NCBI RefSeq assembly: GCF_014898815.1
Contig: NW_026515543.1
Coordinates: 3,038,001-3,102,000, forward strand
DNA: 64,000 bases
Direction: 5' to 3'
DNA from: Panonychus citri
Lineage: Eukaryota; Arthropoda; Arachnida; Trombidiformes; Tetranychidae
This document shows, one piece after another, positions 44,886-57,094 of the stretch. The notes under the pieces were generated by a model. The model was not told where the DNA came from, made no database searches, and saw nothing but the letters and a program-made list of their open reading frames with translations. The translations under genes and the position numbers were made by a program. The first letter of the stretch is position 1, and the number at the start of each line of letters is the position of its first letter.

Positions 44886-45078
44886 TCACCCGATAACTTT
44901 CTTGTCCAGAAGTGTTCCAGATTTGGGCTTTAATATCGTTTTATTGTCAACCTGAATACTTCGAGTGGCAAATTCAACACCAATGGTTAATTTACTTTCT
45001 AAATTAAACTCATTTCGAGTGAAACGAGAGAGAAGGTTACTTTTACCAACACCAGAGTCACCAATCAAGACAACTGAA
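44886..45078 (-). pseudogene. Partial inverted Rab11 exon-2 copy
   Basis: Encodes IGDSGVGKSNLLSRFTRNEF and the next 25 residues almost unchanged from Rab11, then a small insertion shifts the frame within KTIKAQIW and it stops. It lacks the rest of the G domain. It is the gene-end of an inverted repeat that continues through Rab11 intron sequence. Confidence 0.9.
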
Positions 45079-45640
45079 CATCCGTTACCAAATTAATAAA
45101 TCATTTTTTATACCAACAATAAAAATCATCATGACCAATTCAAATTAATCAGTTTAAAGTGTGATTAATGGATAAAAGAAACAATAAAAAGATACAATTA
45201 GTATTTTCATCGAGTAAATTGTTGCCTTTTCCCAAGAAACTTTAAAACTCTAAGAGCCTATTACACAAAAAGTTACTAATTATGGTAGTGAGAAGGAGAG
45301 ACAGAGAGAGAGAAGCAAAAGAAACGCAATTAACTTAAGATTAAGGTGACAATTTGTTGCTATTAACCAATGACCTTTTCTGGAAAAGGGTTGAGCCTAT
45401 CAGAGTGTATTTTAAATTTGAAATTTGAGAAGACAAATTAAAGAGTAACAACCTATCAGGGCTGAAGCAAAGGATCAAGAGGTAAAATTTATTAGTAATA
45501 GGAAAGAGGTTTGAGCAAAGAGTAATTAGTATAACGGATATGTTTTTCGGGTTAATCAGGAAGAGAAGAGGAAAAAAGAAAGAGAATCAAAAAGGCAAGA
45601 TGATGACAAGAAAACCGAGACCGGAGGAGATCAACTAAGA
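44886..45640 (-). repeat. Inverted duplicate of Rab11 intron 1/exon 2 start
   Basis: Reverse complement of about 46195-46870. Shared landmarks include GGTCTCGGTTTTCTT, TTAACCCGAAAAACAT and AACAATTTACTCGATGAAAA. Indels are common, so it is older than the copy C/D repeat. Confidence 0.85.
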
Positions 45641-45697
45641 TGTTGAATGTTAATAGTTGAAAGTTTGTTTTGAGGGAAAACGAATGTAAACAAACTC

Positions 45698-45709
45698 ACC
45701 AGATGGCGT
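45698..45709 (+). promoter_or_regulatory. CTCF-like motif upstream of Rab11
   Basis: CACCAGATGGCG, matching the ACCAGATGGC core of CCASYAGRKGGC with one change at the 5' side, 175 nt before the Rab11 ATG. Confidence 0.45.
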
Positions 45710-45883
45710 AACTTAAGTTGCGAGACTCAACTGATGACTGGAGTTAGTTAACTCCTCTCATAATCCAAAGTAGGATTTTTATTAATTTGAATCTTTTTTC
45801 TTGATTGTCTAATTAATTGTGTTTAAATCTCTTACGTTTAACCATTACCAATCTCCACTAATTAGTAAATCTCTTGGAATAAA

Positions 45884-47643
45884 ATGTCTGCTAAAGAAGA
45901 TGAATATGATTATCTATTCAAAGGTAAAGTAAATCTTTTTAAATGTCTCTTTTCTTCATTTTGTAAGATTTCTCTGTTTGCCTTTTTACTCTCTTTTTGC
46001 TTCTTTCCTATTTTTTAGTCTCTTCTTGGTCTTTCTTTTTTTTCTCTTGTCTCTTTTATTTTTCTCTTTTTTGTAACCATTTTTCCATCCTTTGGATTTT
46101 CTCTCTTTCTCTTTCTCTTTCTCTCTCTCCTTTTCTTGTTACAAAGAGAAGGCAAAAAGACTTACAACTAACACACAAAACCTTAGGTAAAAAGTAGTTA
46201 ACATCCTCCGGTCTCGGTTTTCTTCTCTATCATCTTCTTGCCTTTTTAATTCTCTTTCTTTTTCCTCTTCTCTTTCTCTTCCTGATTAACCCGAAAAACA
46301 TCCGTTATACTAATTAGAATGCCTCAAACCCCTTTCCTATTACTAAAATGTATTGTGTATGTGTCTAAAAATCTGTTTATCTGTCTCTATTCACCTCTTT
46401 CTCTCTCTCTCTCTCTCCCTTTCTGTCTCTTTCTCTCTCCTTCTTTCCTTCTCACTCCCATGATTAGTGACTTTTTGTGTAATAGGCTCTTAGAGTTTTA
46501 AAATTTGTCCTTTTCTTGTAAAATGCAACAATTTACTCGATGAAAATACTAATTGTATCTTTTTATTTCTCATTTTTCTCCATCCATTAATCATGGGACC
46601 TGCTTTTAAACTGATTAATTTGAATTGGTCATGATGATTTTTATTGTTGGTATAAAAAATGATTTATTAATTTGGTAACGGATGTTCAGTTGTCTTGATT
46701 GGTGACTCTGGTGTTGGTAAAAGTAACCTTCTCTCTCGTTTCACTCGAAATGAGTTTAATTTAGAAAGTAAATCAACCATTGGTGTTGAATTTGCCACTC
46801 GAAGTATTCAGGTTGACAATAAAACGATTAAAGCCCAAATCTGGGACACTGCTGGACAAGAAAGATATCGGGCAATTACCAGTGCTTATTATCGAGGTGC
46901 TGTTGGTGCCCTTCTGGTTTATGATATTGCCAAACATTTGACTTACGAGAATGTTGAAAGATGGCTCAAGGAATTGAGGGATCATGCCGATAACAATATT
47001 GTTATTATGTTAGTTGGTAATAAAAGTGATTTACGCCATTTACGTGCAGTGCCTACTGATGAAGCTCGAGCGTTTGCCGGTGAGTAAAGTGCCAAATGAT
47101 GGGCGTTCTATTCCCTTTTTAGATTTTAATTTAATTAGCCAACACTGATTAGCGAATCAACAAAAAAAACACCTCTTTTGTTTTCTACTGCTTTAATCTT
47201 ATCCTCTTGTTTCTCTCCAAACCTCCTCTTTTTATATTTTCTGTATTTTTCCTGTCTGTCCATTTCTCTTCCACCCCTTCTCTCTTTCTCTCTCTGCTCC
47301 CTGTCACACCATTCATCTAATGCTGTCAACTATATATCCATTTCACAATTACTTATCCATTTTCTCCATTTCCGTTGATTCTCATTCATTCATTTATTTT
47401 TTTTTCTTTTTATTGCTTTCAGAGAGGAATAATCTTTCTTTCATTGAAACATCAGCTTTAGACTCGACAAATGTGGAAGCCGCTTTTCAACAGATCCTCA
47501 CCGAAATCTATCACATAGTATCACAAAAGCAGATACGTAATGACGGTGACGGAGATCCATCTCCATCAGATAATATTAGGCCAATTAACATTCCACCAAC
47601 GGATCCATCGGACTCAAGGAAGAAAGCGTGCTGTCAAACATGA
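45884..47643 (+). CDS. Rab11: Rab11 small GTPase
   Basis: Three exons (45884-45923, 46690-47079, 47423-47643), phase-1 introns, 216 residues. Rab11 controls recycling-endosome traffic. The N-terminus is MSAKEDEYDYLFK; then GDSGVGKS (P-loop), STIGVEFATRSI (switch I), DTAGQERYRAITSAYYRGAVGALLVYDIAK split by conserved spacing, GNKSDL, and ETSALDSTNVEAAF. The tail ends KKACCQT with the double Cys for geranylgeranylation. Intron 1 is long (766 nt), strongly CT-rich, and one arm of the inverted repeat lies inside it. Two degraded partial copies are upstream. Confidence 0.98.
46195..46870 (+). repeat. Source arm of Rab11 inverted duplication
   Basis: Part of Rab11 intron 1 and the first 180 nt of exon 2; the inverted partner is 44886-45640, leaving exon 1 and the promoter in the spacer. 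Confidence 0.85.
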
Positions 47644-49205
47644 GTGTATAAATGTATTGCTTAAATTGAAATGTGTATGAGTGAAGAAATGAGAGTGAGT
47701 GTAAAGTATAAAAAAGGAAGATTAAATAATTGTAAGTGTATTCCTTTGTGTGTAAGTGGGAGTGGGATTGATGAAAGTAAAGAGTGAGAGAGAGAAAGAG
47801 AGAAAGTTAGTAAAAAGATACCTGTATGTGTGTGTGTGTGTGTGTTTTTGAAGGAAGAGAGAGAAAATTTTATGAAAAGCAAAAAAATTATGAACCAGTG
47901 AAAAGAATATTAACCATCAACGAAAAAGAATGTTAAATAATAATAATCTAAATCCCGAAAAGTATTCACTAAAATCTAAAATTGGAACGATAAAAGGTCA
48001 AGAACTTGGTTTTCACTTGCAGATTGTTTCGTATTATTATTATTATAATTATTATAATATAATTAACAAAGAAAAATGCTTAAAATGATTTCAGGCGATT
48101 TACGTAGATTATAAAAGCGCCTCAATCAATTCGGATTTTTTTTAATGAAACCAAATTACAACAAAAATAGTGAAAAGACAAATTCTTAAAGCTCTTACTC
48201 TCTCTCTATCTCTCACTAATCCGTCGTTGATTATTTTTCCCCAATTTTCGAGTAATAATGTTCAAAACTAATTGTTCGGGAGTAAATTTGTCTGTACCAT
48301 TTTCATCTTTCTTTTTCTATTTTGTTCATTTCTCTTTCCATCCGTTGAAAGTTAATTACTCGGGCCAATAGATAGAAATTTAGTTTTACATCAAAATGAC
48401 CTTGAATTGATTGTTCATCACTCGCCCAAGGATCTAAACAAGGTTATGAAAGAACAGAAATATTTGTGTTAATCGCTGGACACAAGGACACATGGAAATT
48501 TAATCTTAATCCATCAGTTAATCGACCTTTTATTTGATGTTTACAATCAAAAAACTGAACAATTTGACTCTTGTCATAAACACATCAATGAATCTAATCT
48601 GATTCTCATTGGATTATATTAACTAGATTAACCTCTTTTTCATGTTACCACTTTCTCCCTCTCTCAATGGCTCCTTTTCCTACATTTCAATTAACTGACA
48701 AAAGTTGATAATCAAATGTAGAGAAATTAACTTTGACGATAAGCAGTACAATTGAATTTATTGACTCATGATGTTTATATTTTGATTACAAGGAGAGAGA
48801 GTAAAAGTAAAGAGTAGGAAAAGTGAGAAATGAAAAAAGATAAACATTGGAGAGAGAGAGAGAGTAAAAGTAAAGAGTAGGAAAAGTGAGAAATGAAAAA
48901 GATAAACATTGGAGAGAGAGAGAGAAACAAATTAAGTGATCAATTTATTGCGTATGATTAACAAGAAGCGACGGCGAAACAAATGAAACAATCAAATTTA
49001 ATTGGAAACCCAAAGAGGCTAATTGGAAACAAAGTGATCGTCCTGATATCAACATTGAAGGAGGAAAAGTGATCTTCATTTGCATCATGATCGTCATACA
49101 ATTTTCCATGATGTTTTTGTTAACTTAACGTTGTTCCATGAAATCAATTTAATCATCACCATCGAGTTGACAATTAACAAGAAATCACATCAATTAGCAA
49201 TCAAA
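47644..49205. other. Intergenic, Rab11 3' UTR and simple repeats
   Basis: A (TG)n run lies at about 47825-47845. A tandem pair of about 60 nt sits at 48791-48911, with units joining GAGAGAG and AAAGTAAAGAGTAGGAAAAG. No supported exon. Confidence 0.55.
48791..48911. repeat. Two-copy tandem repeat, about 60 bp
   Basis: Two near-identical units ending GATAAACATT, each starting GGAGAGAGAG; the second has three extra GA units and one A fewer. Confidence 0.9.
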
Positions 49206-49856
49206 TCAACCAACGTATCCTCCCCAAATCCCGTAACCTGTTCCGTAGCTGCCACCATAATAATGAGGATAACCTGTTGATCATTTTGGAATATTAGAAA
49301 ATGAAACTAATTAATACTAATGAACAATTAATTATTGAATGATGATCATAATCAAGGAGAAAACAATTTACCAAAATAATAAGGATAATGTCCAGGATAA
49401 AGCCAAGGATACCAACCCCAACCAGTTGCTGCTGAGATGAATGAAATAACAGCAAAAATTGACAATAATCTCAACTGATTAGTTGATGATTGAGTTGATT
49501 AAAAGTTGATGAAACAATTGATAAATTATTTCACATGATCAATTAATGTGATTCAATATCCATCCAAGAAAGAGGAACCAGTTGATTAACGTGATGGATT
49601 AACATGTTACAAGGAGAAAGACAAAGACAAAGTATTAATCCAAATGGAAACACATATTAGATGATTAAAGATGTAAAAAAGTTGGAAGGAAGGAGAACAA
49701 TTTAAATGATTATTCCTTAATTGGGAACACACATAATCAATAAACTCGATAATCTATCAACCTTATTTGGTTCACTACAATCAAATAAATCCAATGGAAT
49801 CTATGAAATTATGATAACAATTAACGGATTAACAAATTACTTACCAGGAAACGCAT
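49206..49856 (-). CDS. 60-aa secreted Gly/Tyr/Trp-rich peptide
   Basis: Three exons: a 12-nt first exon (49845-49856, MRFL), 49372-49474 and 49206-49273, joining in phases 0 and 1 to an intact 60-residue frame. The signal peptide is LRLLSIFAVISFISAA after MRFL. The mature peptide (about 40 residues) is GWGWYPWLYPGHYPYYFG followed by GYPHYYGG and GYGIWGGYVG-type sequence. Short Gly/Tyr-rich secreted peptides in arthropods and nematodes include cuticle components and antimicrobial (YGGW/GGY) peptides; no choice can be made here. The very short first exon is supported by a GTAAG donor and the preserved frame. Confidence 0.7.
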
Positions 49857-52800
49857 CTTATGAAAAAACGGAAACAAAAAAAACTCTGTGATGGTTGATC
49901 ACTAGATCACAATCCTAATTGTTGGTGAAACTTTGCTTCTGTTACAATTAAAATTGATTGTTGTTGGTGAAAGGTGGAAAGTTAAAGAAACCGTTACAAC
50001 GTTTGTTGAATTTGTATTTATATGAAAATTGTGAATCAAATTTAATTGGACAATTAAAAACAAGGAAGGATGGGTCAGTTGATTTCCAAACTGCCCATTT
50101 TTTCTGGTTAATTTAGTTACTATTTAGGTTTCCTACTTGCTGACCAATTAAATTAAATTGTTATTATTACAATTTTCAGATTGAAAATAAAAGAATGACC
50201 AGTAATTAGTGTCAACAACAATTAAGAGGCTAAACCAAATCAAGACCATAGTTTTAACCATCATGGATTGATGGTTTTACAGGTTAATCAAAGTGTATAA
50301 AGTTAATCATAGTAGTTAATTGTTAATTGCTCTAAACGGACAGAATCAAACTCATTGTTATCGTTGAACCAACCAATTTTTACCGTTTAAATTTTCACAA
50401 ACTTTATTTAAACTTAATTTAGTTTCCAAATTTGTTTCACTTGTTCAACAATCAATCCTAATTTCACCTTAATCCAGTTATTAACTTACTCATTTAATTC
50501 ACTTTCTTAATTTAACGTATTAATTAACATCGCACAGTGAACACTTTAAATTTGATTACAATCCCGGAAGAAAACAAATTGTTTCACTTTCACAATTTAT
50601 AATTAACGTCCAAAATTCAATGATTGGTACTTTCTATATTCAATGCAACAACAATTAGTTTAATCAACCAATTTAACACGAATAACTTTTAATTGTTATC
50701 AGTGGTTATTTCTAACCTCCAACTTAACATAAATGTTGATACATTTTCTCAACAATTTGATTGATTGGTTTTTCTTTTCACCTTAATCACTTGTCTAATT
50801 GCTATGGAACTTTGTTAATTTTGTCTCATTATTGATTAACAATTAGAGCCTAATATTTGTTAATGATGTTGGTAAAAAAAAAGATGATTTAATGTGTAAA
50901 GTTAATTGTTGTTTCTGTTCACTGAATTGGTTGCAAATCTTTACAATGGATCGTTGATTTTTAGGTTACTCGGATTTAAACAGTTATACTTTCAACGTTA
51001 TTTAGATATTTGATTGATTAATTAAGTAGATTAACTGATTAATTAATTAGTTTACTAATAGTGGAAATAAGAAAATAGATTAAATCTAATCTTGGATTTT
51101 AATCATTTCCCTTATGTCTCATGTTGATTAAAAATTGTTTGTATTAATAGTAAATTGATGATTAATTTTCATTCAACTAATTATAATAATCTAATTGTTA
51201 CAATTTAATGTTGTAAACTTTTAATTTGATTGTGATAACTACTAATTGCTTTTGTTTACTGTTTTTAGATTCATTATAAGTTTATTTTGGATAACTTGAT
51301 AATGTTAATTGTCTTGATTGTTGTAATTTACTGAATTATAATCAGTTAATATTTTTATTTCACTAATTGTTTGATTAAATTATTTCATGTTGTGGAAATT
51401 AATTTCTCTCACTCAATCTAATGATCAATAATCAGATTGATCATGTTAATTGTCTGATCTTAGATCAGTTTTCAAATGTTCAATAGATTAGTAATATATC
51501 AAATCAATGATTAGTTCTTGATTGTATCGAATGATTTTCTTAATTGTTAATTATTTTCTGTGCTTTCTGATTATATTTTATTTGTTTCCGTTTGTTTGGG
51601 ATAATTAACTTGTCTTTAATTGACAATCAAAAATTAGAGTCACGATGTTTAACTTTTACTTCAACTAATCAACAGTTAAAATTAGATTTGATTGCAAGAA
51701 ATCAGATAATCAGAGTTAATTAACTGACAATTTGATCTCACCAGAAATTAAAAGAAATCCCATTTCCAAGTATGAATGGTAAGTGATTTAAGACAATCAA
51801 CTAATTGTTACTAAAATAAATATTTATCTAGTCAAGTAATTTAAATCCATTTGATTAATTGAAATTATTAATGATAATTAAACCTTTTCCAAGCAATTAA
51901 CCAACAAACAAGATGTTTAACTTTTAATCAATTGAAAAGTTTTGGTAAACCATATCTCAATGGACCAAAACAATTTAGCTAATTGTTGTATTGTTTGAAA
52001 ATGAATCAATGATAAAATTTAAATTTCAACTATTTAATTGTATTAATAAAGTTTGAAGGTGAACAAAAAATGAAACTAATTTGGTTAACCAACAATTTAA
52101 ACCAATCTTGTTAATGTTGATTGATTAATTAATCGTTCAACCTAATCTTGTAATTTAGATGAAGATAATAATAGGAAGCGCGATTATCTAAACAATTAAA
52201 GTTGATTTAGTTTACCGATTATTGAGAATCGATAATTTAATCGGATTTCTGTTTGTCAACCTTGTCAATGAAGTTAAAGTAATAATAAAGTAACGACATT
52301 GATTATGATGAGAGGAATTAAATTAAATCACTTTGTAAACCCAAATTTCCGGTGATATTTAAACTAAATCAATTGGAACGGATCATGATACTAAATCTGA
52401 ACAATCAATTTGATCTTGATAAAGATTAAATTAGATCATCATTATCATCGTCACTTTCATGATTCACTAAACAGTATTGACAATTGAATAAGTAAATAGT
52501 GAAAAGATGATTAACCAATTTTGTCACATGAAGAAGAGGAAAAAAATTGGTGACCTGAGACTCTGATACAATTTAAATTGTTTACTAATCATTAGTTTCA
52601 CCTTTTACCTGAATTAATATAATAACAGTAGGAAAATGTAGGTAAAGTGTAAACAGAACGATAAATTGTTTTGTTTCTGTCTGATTGTTATTAGAAAATG
52701 TTTACATAATTTAATGTGTATGATTGATGGATGACGTTACACTGATGATGATGAGGATGATGATGATGATGTTGTTGTTGTTGTTGATGTGATGATGATG

Positions 52801-53020
52801 AAAATGTTCATGATGAATAAGGATGATGATCTCATCCATTTGTTTTGGCGGGTTCGAAGCCAGAAAAAAATTGTCAACAATTAAAAATGTTTTTCTTATT
52901 GTTGCTTTGAAAGTTAATGATAATCTACTAAATAATTAGTGTTATTATTTAACTTAATTTGATCGATCAACTTGAGAAAACGTTTAATTAAAACTTTCGC
53001 CCATATTTTGTCATTCACCT
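49857..53020. other. Long AT-rich intergenic region
   Basis: No supported exon, RNA gene or mobile element on either strand. ATG/TTG trinucleotide runs lie at 52742-52800. It may hold regulatory DNA for the peptide and the 819-aa protein. Confidence 0.5.
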
Positions 53021-55480
53021 TCAACGGCGTCGTTTTTTCCTTCGTCTTTTGGCCTTTTTCTTACTGTTGGTGTTGTTTTCTCCGTCAACATCATCGTAAT
53101 CATCAATTAAACTGTCAATCTCTTGATCCAAAGGTTGACCTTTACCTGGCTGATTATTTGGCTCTTTAGATACTTTGTCAATCTCATTGTGACCTCCACT
53201 TAGCGATGATGTTGTTGGATCAAACATCCCTTTAACGGGACGACCTCCGATCGGTATAGTTACTGGTCTTTTACCTGGTTTACCTTTACCAGCTTTATTC
53301 TGATCCCGACTTTTCATGAAAGGTGCATAAAGAACACCCATTAAATTGCCCAAGGCATAATTAGCGATCGAGGTTAATGTCAGGCCTAAATATTTTGCTC
53401 CGTATCGCCCATAAGCTGCTCGTGTCGCTGAATTGTTGGCCTTGTACTTTGATTTGATACTTTCCTCTTCCCCAACGATACTACCTGGAGATCCGGTGCA
53501 TTTACCGTTTTCGTCGCATTTGGTTATTTGTACCCCGGGCGGAGGAGCTGAGGTTGACCCTTGGTCAGAAGAGTAGACATACTCATTAGCGTTATTGTGA
53601 AGGTAACTTTGATGACGATGATGATGATGTCGATCTCTGTGATACCTTCCAACTGATGAAGGTGAAACTGGTAGGGCTGAGAGCTCAGCTTGAGATGAGC
53701 TGGATGAGTCGAGCAAAGGTGCTGGAGGTGAAGGTGGGAAAGGGGAATCATTGAAGAAACCAGGATCACGGAAGGAATCATAAAATTGTGGACCAAATCT
53801 TTCGTTTGTTGATGAGCCTCGACCAGGGAAATTCATTCCATGACCATGGATTCCAGGTAGTCGATGATGAGGATAAGCCCCATAAGCAGCCATTAAACTT
53901 TCTCGATATCTTTTCAATTTATTCTCATCAATTTCAATGGCTGCCGATTCACCAGTGGGATCAACATGAAGCTCACCTTCATGAACAACCACAGTTTTAG
54001 GTCCACCTCCGACTTCAACTTCACGTTCCCCATTGTACTTTTCGATTTTTTTTACACCAAGAACTTCATTTACCAAAAGCTTTTTCACTCCACTCGGAGA
54101 AGTGAATGGAAAACGAGTAATTTGAGTTGCTGGGTGCAAATTATTGGGTAAAAGTGGTGAAGGCAGAGGATAAGAAGATGTCAAGAAAGGATTGTAACCA
54201 GGATAAGACGGTGACGGAGGTTGGAACGGACGACCATAAACAGGATTGGATGAGTATCGAGGATAAGGTTTGATTACTCGAGATGAAGGTGAGTTGAACC
54301 CTAAAGGGTTATTATAATGCATAGAGGAGGAAAGAGGATCGATTAGATTTCTGGATCCAGGGTCCATGATTGTACTGCCGGAACCAGAGAGCGGGGTCAA
54401 TATGGGAAATTTAGGACCATTCGAAGGAGGAATCGATGAAGGGCCAACTGAAGGAAGTGGAGGTTGTCTGCTTATTCCCGATTTAAAGCCCATTTCACTT
54501 GGAAACATGAGCGGTGTTAACTTTCCATGAACTGGAGCTTTTCCCAATTCAGAATCTGGTTTAATCCTTCTGTCCAAAATTTCAGTTAATAAAAGTAACA
54601 GTTTTCTAATTTGCTCCTCACTAAGTCGAGAGAGTAAACGAGCTCGATTAGCTTCCAAATTGGCTGGAGAAATTGAAGAGCTTCGATCACCATCAGATGA
54701 TAAACTCGAAGGCCACTTACTAGGTTTAGATGACGGAGGAATCAAAGATGATGATGGAGCAGAGAAAGGGCTTGGTGAGAGTTGATTCTGTTTAATATTA
54801 TTAAGATGTTCTAATCCTTTGTTTCTTGAATCAGTTCCATGAATTATTGCCAATTTTCGTAAACATTTGATCATCTCTTTCTTATCCAGAGGCGGATTAA
54901 CATTGAGTCGCTTATGATCATCAATATCAACATGATATCTTAAAGCTTTGGGAATCTTTGAGATTCCAGATTCTCGAAGGAGAAACTCTTCACAAACGGA
55001 ATATCTCCAATCTTTAGACTCACTGGACGAACTTTTCATTTGTTTATTTGTACCAGAAATTCGAGGTAGATCATCGGGTGATTTCGATAAACTTTTACTC
55101 CCAATATTGTCTTCATTCGAAGGGAATTTATCGGTTCTATGTGATTCTGGTCCATTGTTGTTATTATTTACTTTATTCGACCAATTGTCATTCTCTTTAT
55201 CCTTTGTCGCTTTTAATGGGACAAATTCCTCCTCGAATTCATCTTCAACCGATTCACCAGTTTCATAATCATAATCTTTACCATATCCTCTTACAGGTCG
55301 ATAATGAGAGCCCGATCCGAACAGATTAATTGGACTTTTCGTCTTATCCACTGATTGTAGCTTTAAACCATCAGCAATATAATCCCGAGGAAGTGATTTC
55401 TTGTCAAATATCAGGCACTCGATGAAAGGTAATAGATGATTGATAAATAATAATAAACTAATTAAAAGAAATTGTTTCAT
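53021..55480 (-). CDS. 819-aa secreted low-complexity protein, intronless, unknown function
   Basis: A single 2.46-kb frame from ATG 55480; the upstream in-frame extension begins with TTG and was not used. A strong signal peptide (MKQFLLISLLLFINHLLPFIEC) is followed by a mainly disordered Ser/Pro/Asn-rich protein. Two parts look conserved: residues about 165-240, helical with Cys (SVCEEFLLRESGISKIPKAL, then KKEMIKCLRKLAI), and about 640-725 (KCDENGKCTGSPGS, then AAYGRYGAKYLGLTLTSIAN and a hydrophobic helix). The C-terminus is extremely basic (KKKAKRRRKKRRR), with possible dibasic processing sites. No known domain is recognised. An extracellular-matrix, cuticle or propeptide role is possible. 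Confidence 0.8.
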   Translation of the reverse strand: MKQFLLISLLLFINHLLPFIECLIFDKKSLPRDYIADGLKLQSVDKTKSPINLFGSGSHYRPVRGYGKDYDYETGESVEDEFEEEFVPLKATKDKENDNWSNKVNNNNNGPESHRTDKFPSNEDNIGSKSLSKSPDDLPRISGTNKQMKSSSSESKDWRYSVCEEFLLRESGISKIPKALRYHVDIDDHKRLNVNPPLDKKEMIKCLRKLAIIHGTDSRNKGLEHLNNIKQNQLSPSPFSAPSSSLIPPSSKPSKWPSSLSSDGDRSSSISPANLEANRARLLSRLSEEQIRKLLLLLTEILDRRIKPDSELGKAPVHGKLTPLMFPSEMGFKSGISRQPPLPSVGPSSIPPSNGPKFPILTPLSGSGSTIMDPGSRNLIDPLSSSMHYNNPLGFNSPSSRVIKPYPRYSSNPVYGRPFQPPSPSYPGYNPFLTSSYPLPSPLLPNNLHPATQITRFPFTSPSGVKKLLVNEVLGVKKIEKYNGEREVEVGGGPKTVVVHEGELHVDPTGESAAIEIDENKLKRYRESLMAAYGAYPHHRLPGIHGHGMNFPGRGSSTNERFGPQFYDSFRDPGFFNDSPFPPSPPAPLLDSSSSSQAELSALPVSPSSVGRYHRDRHHHHRHQSYLHNNANEYVYSSDQGSTSAPPPGVQITKCDENGKCTGSPGSIVGEEESIKSKYKANNSATRAAYGRYGAKYLGLTLTSIANYALGNLMGVLYAPFMKSRDQNKAGKGKPGKRPVTIPIGGRPVKGMFDPTTSSLSGGHNEIDKVSKEPNNQPGKGQPLDQEIDSLIDDYDDVDGENNTNSKKKAKRRRKKRRR

Positions 55481-56984
55481 GGCGTTGATTTTGTAAGTTG
55501 AATGTGAAAACAATTAACTATCATCATAATTTACATTTACACTTGAAAGGAATTGGGGAAAAAATTTCCACAACAGGATTATGATTAACCAATCTAATTA
55601 CTAAATACGAAACAATCAACACTCAATTTATACAGAGAAAATCAAATTCCAACCAATTCCAATCTAAATTGTGAAGGAAAAAAAACAAAGAAAAGGTTAT
55701 TGATTAAGGCACAAGATGATTAATTAATATTGGAGTAAATTGTTGGATTAACTGTTTAAAATAATTTGGTGAACAATTTAAGAAATAAGGGAATCCATGA
55801 GGTGACTTTTTCGTTGATTGTTGTTGAACGATTAAAATGATTTTCTTTTTTCAAATTGTCAACAGTTAATCAGGTGAGTATTTGTTTCCAATCATCATCT
55901 CATTATCCGGAAAGGAAGAGGGAGTTAAGAAGATATCGATGATGATAACAATGATGATGGAAGATGATGATGATAATGAGAGAGGAAGGAATTGGTTAAG
56001 ATTCGGAAACAAATTCGAGGAGTTAATCGTTCAACTTTAAACCCAATTTCATGGTTAAGAGTTACGGTTTATATAATTGAGCTCGTTTTCTTCATTGATA
56101 ATATTTTATCCGTTTTTGGGTAATATCAATTGCTAAGGCTCACTAATCATAATCACTTATCATCTTCATCTCTCTTCATCCCTCATCTTTCATCTGTTTA
56201 TATTGTGTTGTTGTTGTTTACATGTTTGAACACTTTTCTGATCAATTGTGTTCAATTCAAGTCAATTGGACTTTGATTCCCGTTCCAGCGGAAAACTCAG
56301 CTAATTACGGTAGTTAATTTGGGCTCGTTAACTAGATTACAGCGAGAGTGTGCCAGCAATCATGTTTCCCTTTTTGTGTATGATGATCACATGTAGCTAA
56401 TGATCACATCATCGTAATCATCATCAGTAGTAACACAATAACAGGATGGAAAACAAATCATAATCATTTTGTGTATTTGCGAATCTAAATATAAATATCA
56501 ACTTAATCATACACTTTTTCTGGTGACAGATTATGTTTAGTGATACATAACGAAATTATAAATTCATTAGCCGATAAGATTAACGCACGATCATCATCAG
56601 GTTCCCGGACAATTAGCAGCGTTAATTAATTTTAGATTCCAATAAGATAGAGAAATTAGTTGAAATGATTGGGCTAAAATGTATCATTTCAAGTTGATGA
56701 AGAAAAAAAAAACGGGTAACAATCAATAAGAATAAGAGGAAAAAAGAAATTGGAAAAATTAGAAAATCAAATTAGTCGGAAGCAAATGGAATCAAATCGA
56801 AAATATATTTTCCTCTCCTTCAATTAATTGGAATTAAAATGTAACCAACAGTCGAACATCAAACGATCATCTAAATTTAGTCAAATGATGAGAAAAAAAA
56901 ACGAACAATATGATTAGTAAATCAAATGGAAAATTAACAATTAACGTAATCAAATTAAAAAGACCAACAAGTTGGGAAAAAAGT
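55481..56984. other. Intergenic upstream of the 819-aa gene
   Basis: Contains GATGAT repeats (about 55935-55980) and AT-rich DNA; nothing supported. Confidence 0.5.
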
Positions 56985-57094
56985 TATTTTTATTGAGGTG
57001 GGGATGCTCTCTAGGAGCAAAGGTAGCTTTCTTATGCGCTTCCTTTGTAATACAAGAATTCCTATTTTATAATAATTAACTGAATAATGAGAAT

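Noticed and set aside
45997..46501. Ser/Leu-rich ORFs within Rab11 intron 1
   Set aside because: Translation of CT-rich intronic sequence; the Rab11 splice sites clearly remove it.
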